Part shown: positions 24,058-32,566 of the stretch, piece after piece
Position numbering within the stretch: position 1 is the stretch's first letter
Layout of the letters: the number at the start of each line of letters is the position of its first letter
Assembly (NCBI GenBank): GCA_023423275.1
Contig: JAFAFW010000040.1
Span: forward strand, 1-41,389
Reading direction: 5' to 3'
DNA: 41,389 bases
Origin: Pseudomonadota bacterium
Lineage (GTDB): Bacteria > Pseudomonadota > Alphaproteobacteria > Rhizobiales > Hyphomicrobiaceae
Notes under the pieces: model-generated
The model's database searches: none
The model's input: the letters and a program-made list of their open reading frames with translations, nothing else
What the model was told of the DNA's origin: nothing
Program-made: the position numbers and the translations under genes

Positions 24058-25005
24058 TTAGCCGCGCCGAACCAGCAGTACCCCGCAGCCGGCAAGGGCC
24101 ATCCCCAGCCAGACCGCGGCCGGCATTTCCTCGCCGAACATATACCAGGCAATGGCCGCTGATGTCGGCGGAACGAGGAACAGCAAGGCGCTGGCGCGGG
24201 ACGCCGCACCATGCCGGATCATGGCGAACAGCAGGGTCGTCGCCACGATCGAATTGCACAGCGCCGAATACAGCAGAGCAAGCACAAACGGCCAGTTCCA
24301 ATCCACATGGAACTCTTCCGTCGCCACCGTGACGGGCAGAATCACCGCAAGTCCGACAGCGCACTGCAGCATATTGGCGACCACAGGGTGCTGATCGCTT
24401 CCGAAGCGCTTCTCATAAAGCGTGCCGATCGTGATGGATATGAGCGCGACGACGGTCATGAAAACCCCGACAATGCTCGCGCTGCCGATGCGTGATTTTG
24501 CCAGAATGGCAATCGCGGCTCCAGCGATTCCCAGAAGCAGGCCGAACCACGCCGCCTTGCCGACAACCTCGTGCGCAAATCGCGGCGCCAGCAACGCCAC
24601 AAGGATCGGTTGCAGCGCCAGAATGATCCCGAGCAGCGCAGCCGATACGCCAAGCCCAATGGCAAGGTTCGCCGTTCCGAAATAGATGCCCTGGATGAGA
24701 GTGCCGACCACGATCAAATGCCACCACTGGCTACCTGCCACCGGCAACCGCGGCCTCATGATGAGAAATGCCGGAACCAACACCGCGAGCACCAGAACGT
24801 AGCGCATCGCGAGAAGGAGAAACGGCCCGGTGGACTGCAGGCCAATCTTGACGGCGGAATATCCGGCAGACCACAGCAGCAGAAAAACAATCGGAGCAAA
24901 CAAAAGCCAGATCGGTTCCCGCGCAGCATCGGCTGAACCGTGCATTGCTAGCTCGCCGCCTGCAGGGTTGGCCCGCTCCTGATCCGCCTTGCCTCGATCC
25001 ATCAT
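24058..25005 (-). CDS. DMT superfamily permease (EamA family)
   Basis: An inner-membrane permease with two EamA halves and ten predicted helices, of a family that exports amino acids and other metabolites. The first half starts with APIVFLLLWSAGYSAVKIGL and the second with GVFMTVVALISITIGTLYEKRF; VPPTSAAIAWYMFGEEMPAAVWLGMALAGCGVLLV is the typical ending. The start is not certain: ATG codons lie at 25005 and 25002, another at 24945 with GGCGAG before it, and a TTG at 25020. The first helix begins near residue 33 of the form given. The cargo is unknown. Confidence 0.88.
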   Translation of the reverse strand: MMDRGKADQERANPAGGELAMHGSADAAREPIWLLFAPIVFLLLWSAGYSAVKIGLQSTGPFLLLAMRYVLVLAVLVPAFLIMRPRLPVAGSQWWHLIVVGTLIQGIYFGTANLAIGLGVSAALLGIILALQPILVALLAPRFAHEVVGKAAWFGLLLGIAGAAIAILAKSRIGSASIVGVFMTVVALISITIGTLYEKRFGSDQHPVVANMLQCAVGLAVILPVTVATEEFHVDWNWPFVLALLYSALCNSIVATTLLFAMIRHGAASRASALLFLVPPTSAAIAWYMFGEEMPAAVWLGMALAGCGVLLVRRG

Positions 25006-25233
25006 CCACAACAATTCCAACCTGAAGCGCGCGCACCCTATCAGATCCGCCCGGACCTGAAGTGGTTCAGTCCGCGCAGCAGACTGGAAAACTTTCCGTC
25101 CTGTATCGCAGGGAACAGCGTCCGTCGCAGTAGAGCGCCATGGTGCCCTTATCGGCGGACGATGAGCAACGCCGCAATGAGCAGGACCGGGACAGCCGGC
25201 CGGAGTGAGAAGTGTTCAAGGAGTTGAGTTGAG

Positions 25234-25494
25234 ATGAGCACGAAGTTGATCATGGGCGTAACCGCCGGCCTTCTGGTCCTCGCAACGCTGCAACCCCCGA
25301 CAGCAGAGGCCAAAGGCAAGGGCAAGCATATTTCTCATGCCCACAAGCATCACGTTCACAAGTGGCACAAATGGCGAGTAGTGCCATACCAGTTCGTCAA
25401 TTTTGACGGCTGCGGTGCTTACTATTGGAAGTGGAAAAACTATGGCGGCGCGTATTGGAAGGAAAAATACTTTGGCTGTGCCGACATTTATTGA
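25234..25494 (+). CDS. Small secreted His/Trp/Tyr-rich protein
   Basis: I do not recognise a family. The 86-residue product has a signal peptide (about 1-26, ending AEA), a stretch of Lys and His (residues 27-47 with seven or more His: HISHAHKHHVHKWHKW) and an aromatic end with two cysteines (FDGCGAYYWKWKNYGGAYW, then YFGCADIY). The mature part of about 60 residues could bind metal ions through the histidines and carry one disulfide. AAGGAG lies about 12 bases before the ATG. It has its own strong terminator, so it is a single-gene unit. A metal-binding or surface role is only suggested by composition. Confidence 0.72.
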   Translation: MSTKLIMGVTAGLLVLATLQPPTAEAKGKGKHISHAHKHHVHKWHKWRVVPYQFVNFDGCGAYYWKWKNYGGAYWKEKYFGCADIY

Positions 25495-25549
25495 CACCCC
25501 TCTTCGGTTCGGGCGTCCCCCAGTACCCCAGTCCCGGATCGAAGCCTCG

Positions 25550-25584
25550 GCGTCCCTCAGCCCCCGCTGAGGGACGCTCTTTTT
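25550..25584 (+). terminator. Strong rho-independent terminator of the His-rich protein gene
   Basis: A perfect 11-bp stem (GCGTCCCTCAG 25550-25560, CTGAGGGACGC 25567-25577) with a 6-base loop is followed by TCTTTTT (25578-25584). It lies 55 bases after the gene and 27 bases before the end of the convergent dehydrogenase gene. Confidence 0.95.
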
Positions 25585-25610
25585 GATTGCGCCTCGATCA
25601 TGCCGGGGAT

Positions 25611-26498
25611 TCAGCCAACGCGGTCCGCAACGTATCTATAAACCGCCGTGTGATCCGCACCGCTGCCAAGCTGCGCCAATGCCTTTGCCAGAATTGCTTC
25701 CACCAGCGTCAGTTCCTCAGCGGGGATCGACAGGGTCTGGGACAAGGCACGTGCCATGCCGACATCCTTCTCCATCAGCGCCAGTGCAAAGCCGGAATCG
25801 AATTTGTCATTGAGCATGTAGCGCTCGACCTTGTTCTCGGTGGTATTGTTCCGACCGGTCGACGCGTTGAGAACTTGCGTGATGACATGGCCATCAAGCC
25901 CGAAGCGCTGGCCGATCACGAGCGCCTCGCAAGTCGCGATAAGGCCCGCCGCCGAAACGTAGTTGTTGAGCGCCTTCATCGCGTGGCCGGACCCCAGAGG
26001 TCCGGTCCGATGAATTTCCCCCATCGCTTTCAGAACCGGCTCCACCCGATCGACAAGGGCTGCCTCACCGCCAGCCATGATCGCAAGCGTCCCGGAGACC
26101 GCCTTCGGCACGCCGCCTGAAACCGGCGCGTCGATGAGACCGATTCCGCGAGCGGCCAGATCCTCACCGAGCTTTTGGGTCTCCAGAGGAAAGGACGAAC
26201 TCATGTCGATGACGAGAGCCCCCGCTGGCATGCTATGCGAGAAGCCGCTTTCGCCAACGACAGCCGCCTTCACCACCTTGCTGTCCGGCAGCATCGTAAT
26301 GACGATCCCGCAGCGCGTGCCGAGGTCTTCGGCGCTTTTGGCGACATCGATCGTCGGCGTCGCATCCCGGAAGGCCGCCGTAGCCTCTTCGCGGGTATCG
26401 TAGATGACGACGGAGAAGCCTGCGCTGGCGAGACATCGCACCATCGGCGCGCCCATATTGCCGATGCCGACGAATCCAATCGGTGCGCTGATCGCCAT
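25611..26498 (-). CDS. NAD(P)-dependent 3-hydroxyisobutyrate dehydrogenase-family oxidoreductase
   Basis: A beta-hydroxyacid dehydrogenase of 295 residues that oxidises or reduces a 3-hydroxy acid or its semialdehyde in the cytoplasm. The dinucleotide motif is GFVGIGNMGAPM (8-19). The substrate signature DAPVSGG is at 123-129, and the catalytic lysine K175 sits in GSGHAMKALNNY. The C-terminal helical domain contains FDSGFALALMEKDVGMA, typical of the family. GGAGG lies 5 bases before the ATG. Members act on 3-hydroxyisobutyrate, tartronate semialdehyde, 2-hydroxy-3-oxopropionate or related compounds, and the present sequence does not decide among them. Confidence 0.92.
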   Translation of the reverse strand: MAISAPIGFVGIGNMGAPMVRCLASAGFSVVIYDTREEATAAFRDATPTIDVAKSAEDLGTRCGIVITMLPDSKVVKAAVVGESGFSHSMPAGALVIDMSSSFPLETQKLGEDLAARGIGLIDAPVSGGVPKAVSGTLAIMAGGEAALVDRVEPVLKAMGEIHRTGPLGSGHAMKALNNYVSAAGLIATCEALVIGQRFGLDGHVITQVLNASTGRNNTTENKVERYMLNDKFDSGFALALMEKDVGMARALSQTLSIPAEELTLVEAILAKALAQLGSGADHTAVYRYVADRVG

Positions 26499-26544
26499 TC
26501 AGTCCTCCGGAGCCGATGTTTGCGCGGAAGATAGACGACGTTGC

Positions 26545-26566
26545 CGACGGTGCGCCACCACCGTCG
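26545..26566 (-). terminator. Hairpin behind the MoxR operon
   Basis: A 7-bp stem (CGACGGT 26545-26551, ACCGTCG 26560-26566) with an 8-base loop lies 27 bases after the last gene of the operon and before the dehydrogenase gene. On the minus strand no T-run follows, so termination is unproven. Confidence 0.35.
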
Positions 26567-26593
26567 TTTCAACGCATCTCTTGCGCAGGCGGA

Positions 26594-28711
26594 TTACCGC
26601 CCCTCGCGCCACCAGGCCAGCGCGATCAGGAAAAGGAGCGCGGACAGCGCAAGGAAGCCGGTGAACATCGGCGTCAGCTTCACGCCGCGCGTCACGTAGG
26701 CTTCGCGGTCCTGCAGGCCCATCCATCCCGAGCCCGCCAGCACGCGTGCCGACGACAGCATCGTGATGCGTGGCACATCCACCGCAGCCGGATCGGAACT
26801 CGCGAACAGTCCGCCGCCGCGGGTCCAGAACACGCCCGCTCCCGTCGATTCCACCAGCGAGCGCATCTTCTGGTCGGTCGCCGTGACCTCGGACATTTCG
26901 CGCGGATCGTCGATGCCGGCGTGGGCGAGCGCGGTGAGGTTTCCAGTCGGCGATGTCGTCTGCATCTTATAGAGACCCGGTTCGCGCACATCGATGGTCG
27001 AGCGCCACAGACCCGGCCCCGCCTCTTCGAGTGTGACTTCCGAGCTTCCGCCACCCGGAGCGAGGACGTTGACAGCCGGGATGCTTGGCTCCATCGAGCG
27101 GCGCTCGATCGTCACCTTGAGACCGCGCGCCGACGCTGTCAGCCGCTCTTCTTCCAGATCCGGCTCTTTCATCAGCCAATGCGAGAGCCTGCGCAGCAGG
27201 TCTGTGTGCGGGCCGCCGCCTTCATAACCGCGCGCCCACAGCCAGGCGTGATCCGACGTCAGCAAGGCCACACGGCCCCGGCCCTTGCGATCCAGCACAA
27301 GGAGCGGCTTATCCTCGGCACCATTCATGACGATGCGGCCGCGCTCCGGCTGAACATCCACCTGCCTGAACCAGCGGCCCCAGGTCGGATCTTTTTCGTC
27401 GGCTCCCGGCAACCCGCGCGTTACAGGATGCTTCACACCTTCGGCGGTGAGCTTCGCCTTGAACGGCTGCTCCAGGACGCGGCCTGTCGGTGTCGCCGGC
27501 AGAACGGGTGCCAGCGGTGTCCGCACAAGGCTCGTTTGCCCTGCATAGTCGTCGCCCGCGGCAACCAGCAGCGCACCGCCGTGCGCTTCGACGTAGCGGG
27601 CGATATTGTCGTAGTAGAGCAGTTGCAAAATGCCGCGGTGTTGATAGCGGTCGAAGATGATCAGGTCGAATTCACGGATCTTCTGGCTGAACAATTCACG
27701 CGTCGGAAATGCGATCAGCGAGAGCTGATTGATCGGCGTGCCGTCCTGCTTCTCCGGCGGCCTCAGGATGGTGAAGTGAACGAGATCGACTGCTGCGTCC
27801 GACTTCAACAGATTGCGCCATGTGCGTTCGCCCGCGTGAGGCTCGCCCGAAACCAGCAGCACGCGCAGGTTCTCGCGCACACCCTCGGCAGCGATCACGA
27901 CGCGGTTGTTGGCCGGGGTCAGTTCGCCCGGCGCCTGCTCAAGCTCGATTTCCAGGATATTTTGGCCAGCATGCGGGAATTGCATCGGAATGGGAATGCG
28001 GCGACCGATTTCCACGCGGCGGATCTCATCCGCACGCCCTTCCCGCCGGACCCGTAGCGTCACCGTCTCGCCAGCACGCGCCTGCTTACCCGCCTCACGC
28101 ACGGCGACCTCGACATCGCGCGTCTGGCCGACGATGGCGTATTTCGGAGCCGAGATGACCTCGATGCGGCGGTCGAATTCGTCCGGGCGCCCCGTCAGAA
28201 GCGTATGAACAGGCGCATTGAAGCCCAGCGCCGCAGCCGATTTCGGCACGTCGTGCACCTGGCCATCCGTCACCATGATGATGCCGGACAGCCTGTCCGG
28301 AGGCGTGTTGGCAAGCGCCTTGTTGAGATCCTCGAACAGTTGCGTTCCCGATCCCCCCTCGCCATCGGGGCGCGAAGACGAGACCCACCGCACCTCGAGA
28401 CCGGGAATACGGCTCAGCTTGGCTTCCAGATCGGCTCGGATCGCGCTCGCCTGCTCCGGCCGGCCCGCCAGCGTGTTGCTGAGGCTTTCATCCACGACGA
28501 CGATAGCAATATTGCCGAGGTTTTCCCGCTCTTCCTGGCGCAGTGTCGGATTGGCCAACGCGAGGATCAGCGCAGTCAGCGCCAGTGCTCGCAGAGCCGT
28601 ACCGCGCGACCGGCGCCAGATGAGAAGCCCGATGAGCAGCGCCGCCACGACCGCAGCAGCCCAGATGACGGGCCAGGGCAATATGGGCGTAAAATCGATG
28701 GACCAGTTCAT
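26594..28711 (-). CDS. Membrane protein with vWA-like and glutamine-amidotransferase-like domains
   Basis: A 705-residue envelope protein. Two N-terminal helices (about 14-31 and 38-53) are followed by a periplasmic vWA-like domain that keeps the metal-ion motif DxSxS (D74, S76, S78 in VVVDESLSNT) and has IIMVTDGQVHD. The middle is beta-rich. A later part resembles the class I glutamine-amidotransferase-like fold seen in this family (YVEAHGGALLVAAGDDYAG, VALLTSDHAWLWARG). A final membrane helix lies near the C-terminus (FTGFLALSALLFLIALAWW). It is the last gene of the MoxR operon, 13 bases after the BatA-like gene. The function is not established; it is probably a subunit of an envelope complex served by the MoxR ATPase. 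Confidence 0.83.
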   Translation of the reverse strand: MNWSIDFTPILPWPVIWAAAVVAALLIGLLIWRRSRGTALRALALTALILALANPTLRQEERENLGNIAIVVVDESLSNTLAGRPEQASAIRADLEAKLSRIPGLEVRWVSSSRPDGEGGSGTQLFEDLNKALANTPPDRLSGIIMVTDGQVHDVPKSAAALGFNAPVHTLLTGRPDEFDRRIEVISAPKYAIVGQTRDVEVAVREAGKQARAGETVTLRVRREGRADEIRRVEIGRRIPIPMQFPHAGQNILEIELEQAPGELTPANNRVVIAAEGVRENLRVLLVSGEPHAGERTWRNLLKSDAAVDLVHFTILRPPEKQDGTPINQLSLIAFPTRELFSQKIREFDLIIFDRYQHRGILQLLYYDNIARYVEAHGGALLVAAGDDYAGQTSLVRTPLAPVLPATPTGRVLEQPFKAKLTAEGVKHPVTRGLPGADEKDPTWGRWFRQVDVQPERGRIVMNGAEDKPLLVLDRKGRGRVALLTSDHAWLWARGYEGGGPHTDLLRRLSHWLMKEPDLEEERLTASARGLKVTIERRSMEPSIPAVNVLAPGGGSSEVTLEEAGPGLWRSTIDVREPGLYKMQTTSPTGNLTALAHAGIDDPREMSEVTATDQKMRSLVESTGAGVFWTRGGGLFASSDPAAVDVPRITMLSSARVLAGSGWMGLQDREAYVTRGVKLTPMFTGFLALSALLFLIALAWWREGR

Positions 28712-28724
28712 GCCCTACGCAACC

Positions 28725-31592
28725 TCACTGTCCGAGCCGCTCCAGCAGCGCCGGCACATGCACCTGATCGGCTTTGTAGTTTCCGGTCAGCGCGTACATG
28801 ACGATGTTGATGCCCGTGCGGAAAGCCTGCTCGCGCTGGCTCTCGCCGCCGGGGACTGTCGGATATAGGGGGCGGCTTCGATCATCCAGCGCCCAGGCAG
28901 CCGCGAAATCATTCGACGTCACGAGGATGGACGTCACACCGTCGGCTTGACGCGCCCTGCGGCTTTCGTCTTCGCCATCGGTCATACCAGCCTCAACCCA
29001 GAGCTGCCCGCCGTCCCAGCGCCCCGGAAACGCCCGCAGCAGGTAAAACGACTTCGTCAGCACATGGCCTTCCGGCACCGGCTCCAGCCGCGGAATATCG
29101 AGCCGGCCGAGAAGCCGCTGCAGGGCCGTGCCGCTGTTGGCATTGCTCTGCATGGAAAAGCCCAGCGGCATGCCCTGTCCGAAATCGCGGGTGTCGAAAA
29201 TGATCATCCCGCCTTGCTTCATGTAGGCGTCGATCTTCGACAACGTCGCCTCGGGAAGCGCACGTGCATCAGCCGGAACGGGCCAATACAGGACCGGGAA
29301 GAACGCGATCTCGTCGATGGCGATATTCACGCCGATCGGATCACCCGGCTCCACAGCCGTGCGCTGTGTGAGCATTTTGCAGAGCCCGAACATGCCGCTT
29401 CGGCTGACCTCGTCCGTCCCCGGATCACCGGTGAGGACATAGCCCAACGTCACTTTGCCCGTCGCCCGCAACGCAAGGAGGTCATTGCTGCTGGTCTGAC
29501 GCGGGCTCGACGTCTGTGCCTCACCATACGACGGCGCCAGCGCAATCACCGCAAACGCCAGAACTGCGGCCGTCCGTGCAGCGCGTCCGAATGGCCGCAA
29601 GGCGAGACCGCCGAGCTGGAGCAGGATGACGGCGAGGATGTCGGCAAACAGAAGACCCAGCGCGATGGCCAACAACGACGGCTTCAGCGGCGTAGAGTGC
29701 TGCCCCTCATAGGCGCGTCGATCGGCATTCGCGGGCAGCCCGGGCAGCGGCGCCAGCACCGTGTCAGACGAAATCAGATTGAGCGCACGCGGAGCGCCTT
29801 GAGCACCATAATACCCCGGAGGATGGTCCACGCTCGGCGTCAAGGTGGCCAGTTGAGCAACGGAGATGGCCTGCGCCGTCGGCGGCGGCGGTTTCAGGAC
29901 GCCCCATCCGTCCAGCAACTGCACGGGCGGCAGAACACTCGCATTCGTCTCATTGGCAGACGTACCGGCCGTGTCGGCAGTGGCCGCCTCACCGCCACCC
30001 GCCAGTTGCGCAATCGTGCCGATGCGACGCAACATTTCCACGAACAGCCCCGACAACGGCAGGTTCGACCAATCCGAATTGGCCGTCACGTGGAACAGCA
30101 CCACGTGACCGCCGCCACGCGCCGCCGCCGTCACCAGCGGCGTTCCGTCAGCGAGCCTCGCCCAGACCTTCACGTCGGGGCCAAGGCGCGACGGATCCGC
30201 CAGCACCTGCCGGTTCACGGTCACGTCTGCCGGGATCGCGAGACCGGCGAAGATGCTGTCATCGGTGAACGGCGCCAGCGGCTGCGGCGTCGACCATGAG
30301 AGAGCGCCACCCAGCGTGCGCCCGCCCGCACGCAGCGGCACCGGCAGGAGATCGTCGCCGCCCTTTTCCAGCCGAGGCCCGGAAAAACGCACCAGCACGC
30401 CACCCTTCTTGACCCACTCGTCGAGCCGGTTTCTCACCTCGCCGGACAGTGTGCCGATATCGGCGAGCACCATCACCGAAGCGTTGTGCTTGAGGATGGT
30501 GTCGACGCCGGCGACGAGATTGGCGTCCTTGGGATGAACCAGTTCCGCAAACGGCGCCAACGCGCGTTCAATGTAATAGAGCGGCCCCAGCAGCGGCTGG
30601 GATTGCTCGCTGCTCTCGCCGGAAATCAGACCGACCCGATGCCATTGCGAACGCGCATCGAGCAGGTTGACGGCACCCGCAGAAGGCTCACCCGCAATTT
30701 CCACACGCGTCACCTGGTTGCGCAATTCGAGCGGCAGGTCGAACACAGCCTGCGACGAGGTCTCACCCGGCCCGAAACGGAAAGCCGTCTCGCCGAGCCG
30801 CTGACCACGCGCGGAGAAAGCATGGAGCGAGCCTTCCCGGGCCTGCCCACCGGTGCGCACAACCGTTGCCTCCAGCCGGCCGCCGGATCCGACACCGGCC
30901 GAAACACCCATGGGTTCATCTCCAGTGCCGGCCTCGATCACCGTCAGGCCTTCACTTGCCAATTGCGACAGCTCGGCCGCGAAAGCTCCGGCCACCGCGT
31001 TATGATCGATCCCATCCGAGAGCCACACGACGCTGACACCCGCTTGTCCGGTCAGGGCCGCCTTCATAGCTGCGGCCGCCGCCGCACGATCCGGCGCGAA
31101 TGGCAGCGGCTGCAGGGCTGCTGCAGCGGAGCGCGCGGAACCGGGGGCCTCGACCTTCACCGTCGGCGAGCGGCCGGTGAATGCGGTGGGAACGACGACA
31201 ACAGGACGGCTCTGGCTTTCCGCTTCATCGATCAGCCGTTCCACCATGCGGGCCCGCAGCGCCCAATGCGAAGCCGAAGCCCAGCCATTATCGACGACAA
31301 TCGCAACCGGCCCGGTACCTCCAAGAGCGGCCTGACGGTTGGGATTCAGCACAGGCTCAGCCAGCGCGAAAATCACCAACGCGGCCGCCAGCATGCGGAT
31401 CAGCATCAGCCACCATGGCGTTTTGGCGGGCGTCTTTTCACGGTTCTCCAGCCCGACCAGGATGCGCGTGGGCGGGAATGCGACCTGCTTCGGACGCGGC
31501 GGCACGGTACGCAGCAGCCAATAGATGATCGGGAGCGCGGCCAGACCAGCCAGAAGCCAGGGATTGAGAAACGCCAAGGCGCCAAGGCTCAT
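28725..31592 (-). CDS. DUF4159 protein with BatA-like N-terminal domain
   Basis: A 955-residue membrane protein. The BatA-type N-terminus shows two helices (FLNPWLLAGLAALPIIYWLL, then WLMLIRMLAAALVIFALAEP). A vWA-like domain follows in which the metal motif is lost (VVDNGWASA, D101 but Gly and Ala at the Ser positions). A central part of beta and amidotransferase-like character comes next, then a helix pair near 650-720. The C-terminal DUF4159 domain covers about 735-950 (LGYVLTGDPGTDEVSRSGMFGL, GGMIIFDTRDFG). The ATG overlaps the stop of the DUF58 gene (ATGA), so translation is coupled. This order is widespread in Hyphomicrobiales; its job is unknown. Confidence 0.9.
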   Translation of the reverse strand: MSLGALAFLNPWLLAGLAALPIIYWLLRTVPPRPKQVAFPPTRILVGLENREKTPAKTPWWLMLIRMLAAALVIFALAEPVLNPNRQAALGGTGPVAIVVDNGWASASHWALRARMVERLIDEAESQSRPVVVVPTAFTGRSPTVKVEAPGSARSAAAALQPLPFAPDRAAAAAAMKAALTGQAGVSVVWLSDGIDHNAVAGAFAAELSQLASEGLTVIEAGTGDEPMGVSAGVGSGGRLEATVVRTGGQAREGSLHAFSARGQRLGETAFRFGPGETSSQAVFDLPLELRNQVTRVEIAGEPSAGAVNLLDARSQWHRVGLISGESSEQSQPLLGPLYYIERALAPFAELVHPKDANLVAGVDTILKHNASVMVLADIGTLSGEVRNRLDEWVKKGGVLVRFSGPRLEKGGDDLLPVPLRAGGRTLGGALSWSTPQPLAPFTDDSIFAGLAIPADVTVNRQVLADPSRLGPDVKVWARLADGTPLVTAAARGGGHVVLFHVTANSDWSNLPLSGLFVEMLRRIGTIAQLAGGGEAATADTAGTSANETNASVLPPVQLLDGWGVLKPPPPTAQAISVAQLATLTPSVDHPPGYYGAQGAPRALNLISSDTVLAPLPGLPANADRRAYEGQHSTPLKPSLLAIALGLLFADILAVILLQLGGLALRPFGRAARTAAVLAFAVIALAPSYGEAQTSSPRQTSSNDLLALRATGKVTLGYVLTGDPGTDEVSRSGMFGLCKMLTQRTAVEPGDPIGVNIAIDEIAFFPVLYWPVPADARALPEATLSKIDAYMKQGGMIIFDTRDFGQGMPLGFSMQSNANSGTALQRLLGRLDIPRLEPVPEGHVLTKSFYLLRAFPGRWDGGQLWVEAGMTDGEDESRRARQADGVTSILVTSNDFAAAWALDDRSRPLYPTVPGGESQREQAFRTGINIVMYALTGNYKADQVHVPALLERLGQ

Positions 31593-32560
31593 CCCGCTTC
31601 TCCTGCCGCAGTGCCGGCCTGTGCCCAGCGATAATCCCGGCCGCTGTTCTGCAGGCGCATCGTCAATGTCAGCAACGGCTCAGCAGGCGGACGATCGGTG
31701 TGATGGACGAGGAACGACCAACCGAGCTTTGCCGCGATCGCCTCCAGTCCCGCCCTATGAGCCTTGAGGCGCGCAAGATACTGCGGCCGCAGCGTCTCCA
31801 CACGATCCGCGAGCCAGCGATCCTGGCCTTCCATCCCGAGAAATTCGGTACGCCCCTGGTAAGGCAGCGTCTCCTCGGCAGGGTCCATGACCTGCACCAG
31901 ATGACCAGAGACGCCATCGCCCGCCAGTTGCGTCAGGCGCTCGGAAATGACCTCCAGAGGATCGAGGAAATCACTGAACATCAGCACGCCGGAGAACCTG
32001 CTCAGTCTCACCGGTGGCGGCAGACTCTCATCAAGAGCAGGCTGACCGATACTCTGCGCCAGCGTCTCGGCCAGTTTCGTCGTGGCTTTGCGGCTTGCGG
32101 TCGGGCGCGATAGCCCCAGCAGTGCGACCCGCTCGCCTCCGCGCACGAGCAGCTCTGCCGCTGCGAGCATCAACACCACGGAACGGTCGCGCTTCGTAAC
32201 CGCTGACAGCTCGCTGCGAAAATCCATAGAGGGCGACAAATCAGGCCACAGCCAGATCGTATGCGCAGCCTCCCATTCGCGTTCGCGCACGTAGAGATGG
32301 TCCGAACTGGCCGAGCGGCGCCAATCGACCATCGCGGCCGCATCGCTCGACTGGAACTGGCGGAACTGCCAGAACGTCTCACCCGGACCGGCGCGACGGC
32401 GGCCATGGATCCCGTGAGCAACGGTGCTGGAGACACGCATCGCTTCGACCAGAAGATCAGGCAGGCGATCAGCCAGCCCGTGGGCTTCGCCTTCCAGCGC
32501 AAAAACCGATCCGGCCTTGCGCGCATGTGCCGGTTGTTGCCCCGCTCCGGCTGCTGCCAC
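31589..32560 (-). CDS. DUF58 domain-containing protein
   Basis: A 323-residue, probably cytoplasmic or membrane-associated protein of the DUF58 family, which is usual next to MoxR ATPases. The DUF58 core RRAGPGETFWQFRQFQSSDAAAMVDWRRSA (about 55-84) is followed by a vWA-like part with an intact DxSxS (D107, S109, S111 in WPDLSPSMDF). The start codon is GTG, with GGAG 11 bases before it. It lies 6 bases after moxR and overlaps the next gene by four bases. Proteins of this kind are thought to bind the AAA+ ATPase and metal-dependent partners during assembly of complexes. Confidence 0.92.
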   Translation of the reverse strand: MAAAGAGQQPAHARKAGSVFALEGEAHGLADRLPDLLVEAMRVSSTVAHGIHGRRRAGPGETFWQFRQFQSSDAAAMVDWRRSASSDHLYVREREWEAAHTIWLWPDLSPSMDFRSELSAVTKRDRSVVLMLAAAELLVRGGERVALLGLSRPTASRKATTKLAETLAQSIGQPALDESLPPPVRLSRFSGVLMFSDFLDPLEVISERLTQLAGDGVSGHLVQVMDPAEETLPYQGRTEFLGMEGQDRWLADRVETLRPQYLARLKAHRAGLEAIAAKLGWSFLVHHTDRPPAEPLLTLTMRLQNSGRDYRWAQAGTAAGEAG

Positions 32561-32566
32561 TGCGCC

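Noticed and set aside
26516..28057. 513-codon plus-strand open frame opposite the 705-residue vWA-like gene
   Set aside because: Arg/His/Gln-rich translation without motifs; antisense artefact of GC-rich codons.
28947..31634. Long plus-strand open frames (450 and 382 codons) opposite the DUF4159 gene
   Set aside because: Same artefact: Arg/Gln-rich, no domain, no start signal, opposite to a gene with clear family sequence.
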